Shown here in pieces: positions 1-10,199 of a stretch of DNA of 64,000 nucleotides. Location: contig JARGSG010000030.1 in the NCBI GenBank assembly GCA_030374805.1, positions 496,001 through 560,000 of the forward strand, written 5' to 3'. The stretch's first letter is position 1. Each line of letters begins with the position of its first letter. The translations under genes and the position numbers were made by a program. The notes beneath the pieces were generated by a model. That model did no database searches and was not told where the DNA came from. It saw only the letters and a list, made by a program, of their open reading frames with translations. This DNA comes from Gracilaria gracilis. Lineage: Eukaryota > Rhodophyta > Florideophyceae > Gracilariales > Gracilariaceae.

Positions 1-386
1 AACGCACCCCGCAATGTCTTGTAGTTTGTTCTCTGGCTGTAGAAAAGAACCTCTTCGGGTTTCATCGACCGTGCTTAAGGTCGGATAACCAATAAATTGA
101 ATGAATCTATAATGCTAGGTTCTATGAGCTCGTGTGTGGCACGAGTTACTGTTTAAAATGTATTTCCTTTTTGATGATGTTTGACGTGGTGCATTCTATT
201 GTAAGTATCTTTTGATTTATTTTTCAAACTTGTCCAATACTTTATGGTTCAGAAGAGGATACTTGTAGCCTTTCAGAGAGATACAGGTCCAGCAAATTAG
301 AATTTGCGTTGGGAAGATATGGTCAATCACATTAGACGAACGATGATCAGTGGACAAAAATTACAAACTAGAAAAAGGACAGTTAG
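1..386. other. Flank left of the MULE, no gene seen
   Basis: AT-rich sequence. I see no open frame with family features, no RNA gene and no repeat except the start of the inverted terminal repeat at 387. Confidence 0.5.
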
Positions 387-556
387 AGGTTCTCAACAGA
401 ACCTCCACTTCAGGGAGGAGGTTCTCCAGATCCCCCGCAACCATTTCCAACCCGCCAAGTTGTCGGAGCACCCATTTCAAAGATCCTTATTGGCCTGGTC
501 TTATCCCGTGACAAACACCCCACCTCCAGCTTGGTGAAAACTTCACCCCCGCGCAT
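387..556 (+). repeat. Left terminal inverted repeat of the MULE
   Basis: The segment aligns, with scattered mismatches, to the reverse complement of 6846-7013. The translated shadows of the two ends are also nearly the same (both contain QQNLHFR, then EVLQIPR). The outer end begins AGGTTCTCAACAGAACCT, which is itself an interrupted palindrome. A second short palindrome (GAACCTCC then GGAGGAGGTTC) follows just inside. Confidence 0.85.
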
Positions 557-730
557 GTGCGACTCTCTCTCTCTTTGTGTTCTATCTTTGTGCGCGCTAT
601 TTCAAATATCGTTTGGGTGGCGGAGCGCAACATTGATAGCCCTAGAGACCCTTCGGTTTCAACGAAGCGTAACATTTAGAGCCCTGAAGACTATTCGTTC
701 TCAACTCTTATCCCCGTTTCCCGTATCAAA

Positions 731-1201
731 ATGATTACTGTTCGCGACGAACACGATCCGTCAGTACATTATCCACCACAAGACTTGCTAGACACAATGG
801 TGTATATCTTCATCGATCCTTGTAATGGGGACTCCAGCGATGAGGTAGCCGACAATTTTTTGCCCCGCAGGTCATTGGAGGAGCTACAACGGGCTGATCA
901 TTCTAACGAGAGTAATCTAACACAAAAAGGGCTGCAAAAGATCCGAGCTACGTTGAAATCTGTTTCTTGTTTTCTTCGTTCCGTCGCGGCAAAAACTTCG
1001 ATTGTTTTCGGTGAAACGGAGCTCAAAAATCTCCATGAGTTGAAAGGCTTTTGGTTTTATATAATCACGGAAAATATTAGTGCTGTAGACTCGAAAGGTC
1101 ATTTGGGACCTACATTGCAGTATTTCTCGAAGAAGAACGGATGGTTCTGTAACGTCATGTTGGATGCTGGCATAATGGAGCTCGAGCCAGGCAGGGTATA
1201 G
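731..1201 (+). CDS. Unrecognised N-terminal ORF of the MULE, 156 aa
   Basis: ATG at 731, 156 codons, stop just before the ULP1-like region. It lies inside the MULE in another frame (frame 2) from the downstream polyprotein (frame 1). It has no motif that I recognise. It is mildly acidic near the start and mixed afterwards, with no clear membrane segment. It could be the N-terminal part of the element's protein joined by a lost splice or frameshift, or a separate small ORF. Its placement between the left inverted end and the protease domain supports an origin as transposon protein rather than host gene. Confidence 0.4.
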   Translation: MITVRDEHDPSVHYPPQDLLDTMVYIFIDPCNGDSSDEVADNFLPRRSLEELQRADHSNESNLTQKGLQKIRATLKSVSCFLRSVAAKTSIVFGETELKNLHELKGFWFYIITENISAVDSKGHLGPTLQYFSKKNGWFCNVMLDAGIMELEPGRV

Positions 1202-1326
1202 TTCTCATAACAGCGGAAACGGGATGCTATTTGGGTGCAAATGCAAATGTGTCCGCTGGCGGGTCGTCTTAATCGAGAGTTGAGATACTGAAACGCTTTA
1301 CAAGTAGCTTCACCCGGAAACTATAC

Positions 1327-1707
1327 ATGAGTCCGACTGATATTCATACTTTTGTCGTTCCAATTCACATTAACAGCAATCAATGGGGCGCTTTTGTCGC
1401 TGAGCAGGTAGATGGCGAGAATTGACGTGTTTTTTGGGGTGATTTCTTGGGTACGGAGAGCCCTAATAAGTGTCGGGAGCTCATTACTGCAGTGATAGAC
1501 CACTCGCTTCCGGGAAAGAGAAAGTGGACTCACGAGACGCAGAACTACAAGCTGGATGTTCTAGGATATTGTGTGCAGAATGACTTGCATAGCTGCGGTG
1601 CGTACGTCATATCGATGATGTCCAAATTCGCTCGCACTCTTGGAGTCATGCCAAATCTCCGTTATATGCCCTGTCATGCCCCAGATCGTATGGAGCAGTA
1701 TAGATGA
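1327..1707 (+). pseudogene. ULP1/C48-like cysteine protease domain of the MULE, broken
   Basis: Frame 1 from ATG 1327 reads a ULP1-type core. PIHINSNQWGAFVAEQ matches the His-Trp strand of the family, VFWGDFLG matches the Asp position, and CVQNDLHSCGAYVISMM matches the Gln and the Cys of the SCG motif. In this copy the residue before Trp is Gln where active family members have His, so the catalytic His seems lost. One TGA at 1423-1425 interrupts the domain and another TGA (1705-1707) follows it. Both would be Arg codons (CGA) before a C-to-T change. C48 proteases cut SUMO-like conjugates; in MULEs their role is unknown. The frame continues past the stop toward the transposase. Confidence 0.75.
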
Positions 1708-2697
1708 GCATGTATTAAGGCTCGTCTGGCTACGGTTATGGCTGTATCCCATCTGTTGCCTGTATCAAACCAGATGGCAGTGCTTCAGATACAGAAAAAG
1801 TGGCTGGAGGGTATCTACTTTGCGCGCCATGAGAAACGGGTGGGGGAGGGAAGGGGGCGCTCCAAAGAAAAGAACACTCCATATAAACGAGCATGTGTTC
1901 GAGAGAAAGGCTCGATGGGTTTACGGGATAGGACTGAGTGATGCCGTGAGAAAGGAGAGGGCGAGGATCTCGAGGATGGTACAGAGTCGGAGGATCTTGG
2001 TCCCATATAAGAGAGCAAGAAAAGACGTTTTGCAAAGGATTCATAAGCGGTAGAGTCGTTGGTGGAGAGTTCTGAGAAAGAGGATGAAGAGAACCTAAGC
2101 ACGGAGAAGGAGGTTGATATGCCGAAGTATATTTATGAACTCTGTGCTTCTGAAGGTTACCAATATGGCGTTCAGTACTGCGAGAAAATGCGGAGATCGA
2201 AGAAGTTTGGCATGAACATCCGAATGAGATGTCTGAGGTATAAATGTGCTGCCCTTGGCACTGGATGGAAAACCACATTCATGGCGAAAGCCCTGCGTGA
2301 CGAAACGGGATGGTTATCTACCGGCACGAATGTGCACAAGCACGAACGCATTGGTAGTGGGGAGCGAAGTGGGGCAAAGCGCAGGAGCGAGATTGCTAAA
2401 GCAGCGATCAGCAAGAATGCTCGCGGCTACGTGCGTTTTCCCCCTATCAATTTCACTCCACCATCACAGGGGAGGAGAAGTGGCTCAGGGGAGAAATGTG
2501 ATAAAGAGGAATTCATTGACTGCTTCCCATCGCGCCCTTCTGGAGTCACCCATATCACCCACGCGACCCAATGTGATGGCGAGTACATTCGTAGTCAAGC
2601 ACGCGAGGCATGGCAAGGGCAGGAAGACAACCATCAGGGCACCCATGACATCATCTACGTAAGTGATGATAGTAGGGGAGAATCTCCTGATTGGTAG
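1708..2697 (+). pseudogene. MULE polyprotein linker with first WRKY/GCM1-like zinc region
   Basis: Still in frame 1. A basic, charged linker runs from 1708 to about 2150, with stops at 1939 (TGA), 2008 (TAA) and 2044 (TAA). It is followed by a zinc-binding pattern: CLRYKC, then ALGTGWKTTF, then HKHERI. Spaced Cys-Cys-His-His with a GWK-type strand resembles the WRKY/GCM1 or FAR1 type DNA-binding domains that sit in front of MULE transposases. The stretch 2350-2690 is low-complexity and polar, and ends at a TAG (2695-2697) with a TAA soon after (2713-2715). No frameshift is needed to read through from the protease domain. Confidence 0.55.
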
Positions 2698-2724
2698 GTA
2701 GTATATGCTGCATAAGCCACATCG

Positions 2725-4983
2725 GTGGGTGGGAACCCAACCTCCCGAGGTAGTTCCGTTATCGATGTAACGGAATTAGCAAGGAGGCATAAAGACCCTG
2801 CACCAGATGCCATCGTGTGTCCATCCGGAGATGATTACGAGGGGGGCGAAGGTTATGGTAGGGAGGTTAAAGATGATGCGTGTTCTGAACAATCTACGAA
2901 ATCTACGGCATCGAGTACTACACAGACAAGGTATAGCAGCCCTGTTTGCGATGAGTACCTCTCTCATGAATGTACTCACCATGGTTTTGTGGCTTACTTC
3001 GAACAAATGGAAGCAACTGCTCACAGCGAGGTACTACAACAACTTCAGTACATCTCGGAATACTTTGGCTTCAAATTACATATCCGTCACTCTAAATATA
3101 GAGTGGATGAAGATAAGAGGAAGGTTTTGCTGCGAGGATACTTGAAATGCTTCTTGATGTACGAGGAGCACACGAAGTGTCCCTACAGTTTCCAGATTCG
3201 AAGGGTACGGGTGTCTAATGACGGTGAGGCGGAGTGTGTTTTCTCTCCCCAATTTGCAAAGGCTCACCATAACCATACTTCCCAGATCACCGCCCTGCGC
3301 CGTAAGCTTGCCCCCAATATGGAAAGAAAAGCTAGCCATCTGAGAAACACGTCGCATCTACAGTACAGTGTAGTACTGCGGCTGATGGAATACAAGTATG
3401 GTGTGCTTGTAGACAGGGAGAGGTTTCGAAAGAGGCTGAAATACATATCGGATACTCAGTATCCCAAAGAGAAGGAATGCTCGAGGCTGTACCAGAACGT
3501 CATAGCCCTTCAAGCCCAGAACCCGAGAAACAAAGTGTACTGCCGCACTGATGGCAACGACGGGCTTCAGTACGTGGCGTGGTGTCTGGAGCGGTGGGCA
3601 GTGGATTATGAACGTTATGGAAGCGTTCCAGGTATCTCCGTAGACTGCAAAGCGAAAGCAAAACGCTTCAATTTGCCTCTTATCAGTTTTAATGGGCGTG
3701 ATAATGATGGGAACTTAACGACGGTGTTCATGGGCTAAATTGGCGACGAGAGCAGTACCAGCTTTGGGTGGGTATTGGAAAAGTTTAAAGATTGTATGCG
3801 CATTTCACCATCATCTTTCACAGTGGATCAGTGCAAGGCAATTATTGGAGCTATTCACCCAGTGTTCCCTCTATCATACATACAACTCGATGACTGGCAT
3901 TATAACCAAAACCAGGGTCCTAATGTACAACGCTGGTGCAATACGATACGGAGGAACGACTTGGTGAAAAATATGGGGGTGGATCTGCATTTTCTACGAC
4001 GAAGTACCAGTATGGACCACTTTCAAGAGCGCAGGAATCTCTTCGAACAACGATACTTTAACCTGTTGGGTACCTTCATACTTCAATGGTATAAGTTCTT
4101 ATACAGGGACAATCAGTCAGTGTTGGTGAGGTGCTTTAAGGACATGAACATACCACATAGGTTCTTTCTCCAGGGCTCCGGCTACTGTGAGGCCTCGCAC
4201 TCCCGGTACCGTCACTATAATCTCCGCAATGACGTTCCCTTCTCGGAGGTCCCAAATGCCATGTTTTTCATCACTGAGCGAATGTGGCAGGAACGGGGAC
4301 AGAGAGCCTCTATGCGCGACGCTGCTCTTGGAAACCGTCTCCACTCTTCCGGCCTGCCAATGTAGATGAATGCAGCCACGAATATGGTACAATAGTATAC
4401 CAGCTATAGCATCATGAAATTTCTTGAGCGAAGTATGCCATATTCTGGGCGCTACGTCGTGAGGAATGCTATAGTCATCCAATCGCGGAATATACCATTC
4501 AACTACGACATCAATGTCCACGAACTCCAGATCTCTACCGACCGACCTCTCGTCGTCTTTTCTCTTGCATGGATAGGAAGGGGGGAGAATGATGAAAACC
4601 CGCTACAAAACGAAAGAAGACCATACACGTTGTACTTGCACAGACGCACATCTGCATTGGAGACCGTGTCAGGCAAGTGTAGCTGTCAAAACTTCACGGC
4701 ACGGGGTATTCCCTGCCCCCACTTCACCCGCCTTTTTGTAGTCTTCCGGGTGGTGCGTAACCAGTGGCCTGAAATTGGAGCAGTACTTCCAGCGACGGTA
4801 CGAATCACCAATTTCTGGCATCCCTACTGGAGCCACTCGAAGGAGCATTGGACCCTCCAGGATATACTGCGAACACGGCAGGACCTATCAAGGAACAATG
4901 AAGAGGTACCGCTTTATGGGCCTTCCTTCAACCCAACCACTGCCATCAGTGACCCATCTCGGCTTTACCGAAGGTGCTCATAA
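2725..4983 (+). pseudogene. MULE transposase with SWIM zinc finger, split by stop codons
   Basis: Frame 1 reads a second zinc region (CPYSFQ, later AKAHHNHT). The transposase core follows: SVDCKAKAKRFNLPLISF (first catalytic Asp), GDESSTSFGWVLEKF (a conserved Glu-rich helix), FTVDQCKAIIGAIHPVFP (second Asp), then LDDWHYNQN (the W-H signature after the second Asp). Near the C-terminus CSCQNFTARGIPCPHF is a SWIM finger (CxC, then CxH). Interruptions are stop codons only: TAA 3736, TAG 4363 and TAG 4393. The final stop is TAA at 4981. A further open stretch in frame 2 runs to 5290 and might be a shifted C-terminal tail. Confidence 0.8.
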
Positions 4984-5290
4984 CGTTATATCCAGTGTAA
5001 GGCAGCAACGAGCACAAAAGGTTTCCAGATATGCATCTTACTCCGATGGAAAAGCCCTATATGACCAAATGCCCCGTGTCGCCCAGAGTTACGGCAGCGT
5101 TGCGCTCACAAACGTCCAGCAATACCTCGAAGAAGGATTGCGTCAGTTGAACGCCGGTCGATATCCAAGCAACCCGAGGCAACTTATTTCGGCGCCATCT
5201 CAAATCCCAGATCTCTCAAACACGGCGTGTACCGCCAACTTCATACCCCCCATTATCAATCCCAACGCTGGTTTAAGATCACGAGTCTGA

Positions 5291-6527
5291 AATAGAAAGC
5301 TCCCTTTCTTCGAGAGGGGCGGTTCAATGCCCCAACGGGTACGGGGAGCTTTTCAGAGCTCAGACACACTAAGAAAGCAATTGCGTCGCACGACTTCTTC
5401 CCTTGATACCGCTTCTCCAGCAGCTACCAATACCTTAAACCCGTCCAAATAACCGAAACAGCAATTGCGGTGGTGGATCATCCTGATAACCAGTACGGAA
5501 ACCACGTAGAGCATAGTGGTTCATAAGTTAGTAGCCAGGTTTTTTCTATAGAGAATAAAAAACCTCGCAGAGTGTAACGTACCAATGATTGTTGTAAAGG
5601 CTTGGAAAAGAGCTTTCTGGACGCCGTACTTGCGTAATGCCCTTTAATTAAGACGAAGGATACGCGCGAGGTGACGATGGCGTACGGTAGCGGCGACAGA
5701 GTGAGCGATGTGCATGCCGATAACTACGGCCGGGAGCAAGCGAGATGTGGCACGGTGTTCGGCTACCGGCGTGCGAGCAGCAGTGGGAAGGGGAAACCAG
5801 TATCAATAGTGGCAGCCAACGGGAAGCAGCGTCGAGAGGTGAGCAATGTGTCTGGCATCGTTAAACGGGCGGGAGGGGCGAAAAACGAGCAATGTGGGTG
5901 GCGAACAACGGGCGGCAGAGACTGTGGGCTAAAGTATGCGTGGCGTGAAACAGGCGTTAGCGGTGGGAGGCTGTCAATGTGAGTAGCGCCCAACGGGTGG
6001 CACTGGCGGGTGGCGGGCAATGTGCGTAAGGGCAGTTATTGGGTGGCAGCACCAAGAGGATGCTGCATGTCTGGCGGCAGCAGCTGAAGGGTGCAATTTA
6101 CGATCAGGCAACGTCGATAGGGTGCGATATGCGAGCAGCAGTGGCTGGAAGGCGATTTACGAGGTGGCAACAGTGGGAGAGTGCGATGTGTCGGGCGGCA
6201 GTGGCTGGAAACTGCGGTGTTAGAGATATCGGTGGCGGAACGTGGCGGTATATGAGGCGGCAGCGGCTGGAGGGTGCGGTGTACAACGCGGCAGCGGCGG
6301 AAAGGTGCAATATGCTATGTAGCGGGTTGTGCGCGGCAGCGTGCGCGGGCAAGAAAGGGTGTTGCTAAGAGTGTTGAGTGGCAGCGACGGAGATCGTGAA
6401 ATTTGCGCGCCGGGCTGGCGGGCGAGAAATGTGTTACGCGGCGGCTGTTCTGCAGCAGCTGCAAGCGCTGTGTGATGCGCGCAGGGGGGTTTGCGGGTTG
6501 ACTGGTGCGGAAACCCGACGAAATGTG
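5291..6527 (+). repeat. GC-rich, degenerate short-repeat tract inside the MULE
   Basis: From about 5650 the composition changes sharply to G-rich on the + strand. Words such as GGCAGCAGTGGCTGGAAGG and GTGCGATATG recur every 30-60 bases with many mismatches. Open frames here (for example 5671-5982 and 6039-6368) are Arg/Gly/Ala-rich by-products of the repeat. It leads straight into the cleaner 33 bp array. The part 5291-5650 shows nothing I can name. Confidence 0.55.
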
Positions 6528-6740
6528 CCAGCTGACGGTGAGGGAGCGCGACGGAGGGCGGTAGCTGCGGGTGAGAGAGCGCGACAGAAGGCGACAGTTG
6601 CCGGTAACGGAGCGTGACGGAGGCCGGGAGCTGCCGGTAAAAAGCGCGACGGAGGCCGGCAGCTGCCGGTCAGGGAGCGGGATGGAGGGCGGCAGCTGTC
6701 AGTAAGGGAGCGAGACGGAGGGCGACAGCCACGATTGATA
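6528..6740 (+). repeat. 33 bp minisatellite, about six units
   Basis: A unit of the type GGCAGCTGCCGGTAAGGGAG followed by CGCGACGGA repeats in tandem. The core GCGCGACGGA-like word starts at 6546, 6579, 6612, 6644, 6677 and 6710, so the period is 33 bp with one 32 bp step. A 33 bp period is 11 codons and keeps frames open on both strands. Confidence 0.8.
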
Positions 6741-6845
6741 CGGGCAAGAGAGTTTGCGAAGCTTTGCGGCATGCAGAGTAGCGCGAGCTTTTTTTAAATT
6801 GTACTGGGCTAAAAGCAAAAGTTGGTAACAGAAAGAGTGGGGGAG

Positions 6846-7013
6846 GCGCAGGGGTGAAGTTGTCACGAAGCTGGAGGTGGGGTGTTTGTCATGGGAAAAG
6901 ACCAGGCCAATGAGGATCTTTGAAATGGGTGCTCCGGCAACTTGGCTGCTTGGCAATGGTCGCGGGGGATCTGGAGAACTTCCCCTCTGAAGTGAAGGTT
7001 CTGTTGAGAACCT
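6846..7013 (-). repeat. Right terminal inverted repeat of the MULE
   Basis: Inverted partner of 387-556. It ends with CTGTTGAGAACCT at 7013. A further copy of the inner word GAAGTGGAGGTTCTA lies just outside, at 7021-7035, so the end may be compound or may have been moved. Confidence 0.8.
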
Positions 7014-7955
7014 GTACATAGAAGTGGAGGTTCTAGGGAAGCGGTTTTACAGTATGTACGGTGCGTAGATTTGCCGCCGGCCGTTCCTGATGCAGTCACT
7101 GCATTTTTTTAGTTAAAAAAAAGTTTCTCATATAGAGGAAAGATGAAATATACTCAGTTTGTCGAGTTTTTTATTCCGTACTTTACTGTATTCATTACAA
7201 AACTTTGAGTAGCGAAACTGTTAAAAAAAGGATGCATTTTGTACACATCAGCTGCTTTTCATCTCCGGTAAGTTTTCGTTTATCTTACATTTTTCTTACC
7301 TTAATAACGGCCCAATGATCATCGAACAATAGCAAACCCGTTTATCCTCCCCAGGAACAACTACTGTAATGCGTACAACGTGTAAACATGTCATATGTAC
7401 CCAAGACGAATCTGACCAATCCGATGTAGGAGTCAGATTAGACTTACGATGTGGGACATTTATCCGTCACATTTTCCAGTGAAATCCAGACCGCTGGAAC
7501 AAGGTGGCGCCCCCAGTTCACGACCCATACAAGGGTGCTCACCGCATGGAAACTGCATTCTGAGCAAATGCAAACGCCAAAACTTCTAAACTTTACTGAC
7601 TCCTCCCTCAGAGCGGTCTGCAATACCGCATTCTACAGCACAGTACCGTTTTGCTGTAGATACTCTTTTTACGCAATCCAAAGGGCTTGTGACTCTTCAT
7701 AGCAACTGGTCATGACCTTTTATAAACTTAGGGGTCTCGCATTGTATGTCGCTGTTAGAACTTCACTATACCCATTAGAACTAATGTACATAATATACAG
7801 ATAGCAGAAATTGGCACACATAAAAAAACGCAAAAGTGGTGTACCTTGACACGCTCTGAGATGGACAACCATCATTTTATAAAGCAGCAAGCTTTTTATC
7901 AGCACTGGCAGATAAGGAGTTAGCCCAAGCCGATATTCAGAAAGTTCTCTATAAA
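7014..7955. other. Spacer between two MULEs, no gene seen
   Basis: AT-rich sequence with only short frames. I see no coding, RNA or inverted-repeat signal that I can support. Confidence 0.45.
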
Positions 7956-10135
7956 GTGTTCGGAAACCCGGAGCATTTTATTTGCCAAAACAGTTTTGCG
8001 GCATGCTTAAGATGGTTGTCTTACTCCCCATCTTCTTCGCTGGAGAAATTGGTTTCAATATGCTCTGCTTTATGGTCACGATTCTGTACATCGAAAAATG
8101 TTTCAAGTTTTGTAACAGAAGGAAATCATTTATCGAAACGATGCAATCGTTGTCGTAGTACAAAACTAATCACAGCAAAACATAGTTCAATTTTACTGAA
8201 AGAATATTGGCATGGTTTGTAGAAGAAACAGACATCATTGCCTCACTGGAACTGTCTTTGACCACGGGCAAGGTTTTAGAATACAAGTTTGAATGTCACA
8301 TCCGGGTCGTGACGGGAAGTGGTCTTCGAAGCAAACCTGAAGCTCTCTTTCCAGGCACGTTAAAAAAAGGTTTTGGTTTGACTCACATTGCTAACAGCAA
8401 AACATCCAAACTTTCTCACTACATATGTAGTCAAAGAAAAAAGGGAGGCAATGAAGAACTCATAAAGTTCAACCAAAGCTTAAAACGTCGGATAAGGGCC
8501 ACGAAAAAGGTCTACAAATGCAACGGCTGTGTAAGCTTTTCGGACGAGGCGGATGGGAGCACGTATATTTCTCTGAAGCATGATCTTGTTCATTCTAAGG
8601 TAACGAAAAAAGCGAGCTTAACCAAATCACAGAACCAACACGTAGAATCACTAGCAGGCCAAGGATTCGTACTTTTTCAGATTCTGATGCATCTTCGAAC
8701 CAGAGCACCTACAACACAATTATCTTCTTACATTCTGTACTATACTGTTAAAAAAGTTGGGTAAGATCCATCTCAAGAAAATGCCGACAAGATGACGATC
8801 CTTTCGTTTCCGCTCGAAAGTATTTGGTGTGACGCTCAAAACCTCGAATTTATATACGAGAAAGCATCACCATCTACGTTAGGATTTTTAACAGCTTTGG
8901 CAGACACAATTGTGAGCAGACATAGAGTCGTAGAAGCGTTCATTGATTCTATATTTAAAACTAATTCGCAGTCAATGGAGCTATTTGAAGTTTTAGCTTC
9001 TGTGAATGGGGTTGGTATTCCTCTTGCGTGCATGGTTCTCCCTTCACATCCTAATGGGGAAAGAGGGTACAAGAAGAAAGTCATTCCAGAATCTCTTTTT
9101 CATTGAAAAGACGCTTACCAATGCTGCCGCCGCTTTTCATATTCTCAGACAAGGACTACTCTCAGATTGGTGCAATTCAAACTGTGTTTGGCATATATCC
9201 ATCAATATTTTTGTGGCATATGCAACGAGCAACCAAACGAAAACTTTTAGAGTTGAGGTCAAAGGCAAAAAAAATTTTTCTCAGAACGAATAGAATTTAA
9301 TTTGCTCATGAAGATCAAATATCACTACACTGCCCATCATTTCTTCGGAACTCAGACTCCAAACGTTCTTGAGGCGAAGAAAAAAGGTCAAGCAGACATT
9401 GAAGATCTATGTTCCAGTTTTCTTCTGTCGGCTGCAAACTATCCAGGTAGACACGTCCCTTCTGATTTTGAGAAAAAAGTTGAGGAACATCAACTTTTAC
9501 TGCAGTAATACCTTCTCCAAAGTTGGTACGACGATTACACATTCACATGTTGGGGTAGCAGGAACATGAATATAATTCCATTTGCAAAAACAACGATGTT
9601 TGCCGAATCTCACTGGTCGGTACTGAAGAACTCGTACTTCCGAAACTACAATCGGCCCCGCATGGATTTTGTCATGTTCATACTAGACACAAGGTTTACT
9701 GTCAAATTTATGCTTGACTACAATTGTCTGCTATCCTGCGGCTACAAACCATCTTGGTGGGCAGATTTTGTAAAGGACTGGAAGTCGTTCAAAAACAAGC
9801 AAATACACAGCTTGAATCTCTTTGAGAAGAAGAAGGGATGCAAATGTTTAACCTTTCGACATAACAGATTCTTTATTTGCAAACATGTTGCAGAGGGACG
9901 CCCTGCACCACGTTACGAACAGATTGTTCGTTCAAAAAAGCCTCCATTCTTTTCTATCGACCCTTGTCGCCATGGCGATGTTTCTCTTTTCATTGAAGAA
10001 CAACTGGCGGTGATAGTTCCCAAACATGAAGCTGCAATCACACCTCTTCTCTTTGATCCAGAAGACAGCGGCAGTGCAGAATATTGTTTTGAGTTCGAGG
10101 TGGATGGGAACGATCTTCTTGAACGGCTCAAGTGA
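7956..10135 (+). pseudogene. Second MULE-type transposase with SWIM finger, frameshifted
   Basis: A different MULE family from the first. In order: KVYKCNGC with a later LKHDLVHS (FAR1/FLYWCH-like zinc region, about 8500-8590); EAFIDSIFKTNSQSMELF (first catalytic Asp, about 8930-8985); GVGIPLACMV; FFIEKTLTNAAAAF; FSDKDYSQIGAIQTVFG (second Asp); FLWHMQRATKRKL (W-H signature, about 9210); then KTTMFAESHWSVLKNSYF (about 9585) and a SWIM finger, CKCLTFRHNRFFICKH, at about 9840. The reading frame moves from 2 to 0 to 1 and back to 2 between about 9060 and 9305, and stops lie at 8762 and 9506. It therefore has at least three frameshifts and is inactive. I could not find its inverted ends. Confidence 0.8.
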
Positions 10136-10199
10136 ACAGAGCTTCATGTAACGAAATTGATAGCAAGCGGGACCATTGAACAATACCAGGCCTTTAAAC

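Larger units (their letters stand above)
387..7013 (+). mobile_element. Mutator-like (MULE) DNA transposon with ULP1-like protease domain
   Basis: A DNA transposon bounded by long inverted ends (387-556 and 6846-7013). Inside, on the + strand, are in order: an unknown N-terminal ORF (731-1201), a C48/ULP1-like protease domain, two WRKY/GCM1-like zinc regions, a MULE transposase core and a SWIM zinc finger (to 4983), followed by a GC-rich repeat tract (about 5650-6740). MULEs carrying ULP1-like proteases are known from plants. Here the protease lies in the same reading frame as the transposase. The coding part holds ten internal stop codons, so this copy is dead. I could not find a clean 9 bp target-site duplication: the 9 bp left of 387 and right of 7013 do not match. 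The true ends may therefore lie slightly further out, or the flank has diverged. Confidence 0.8.
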
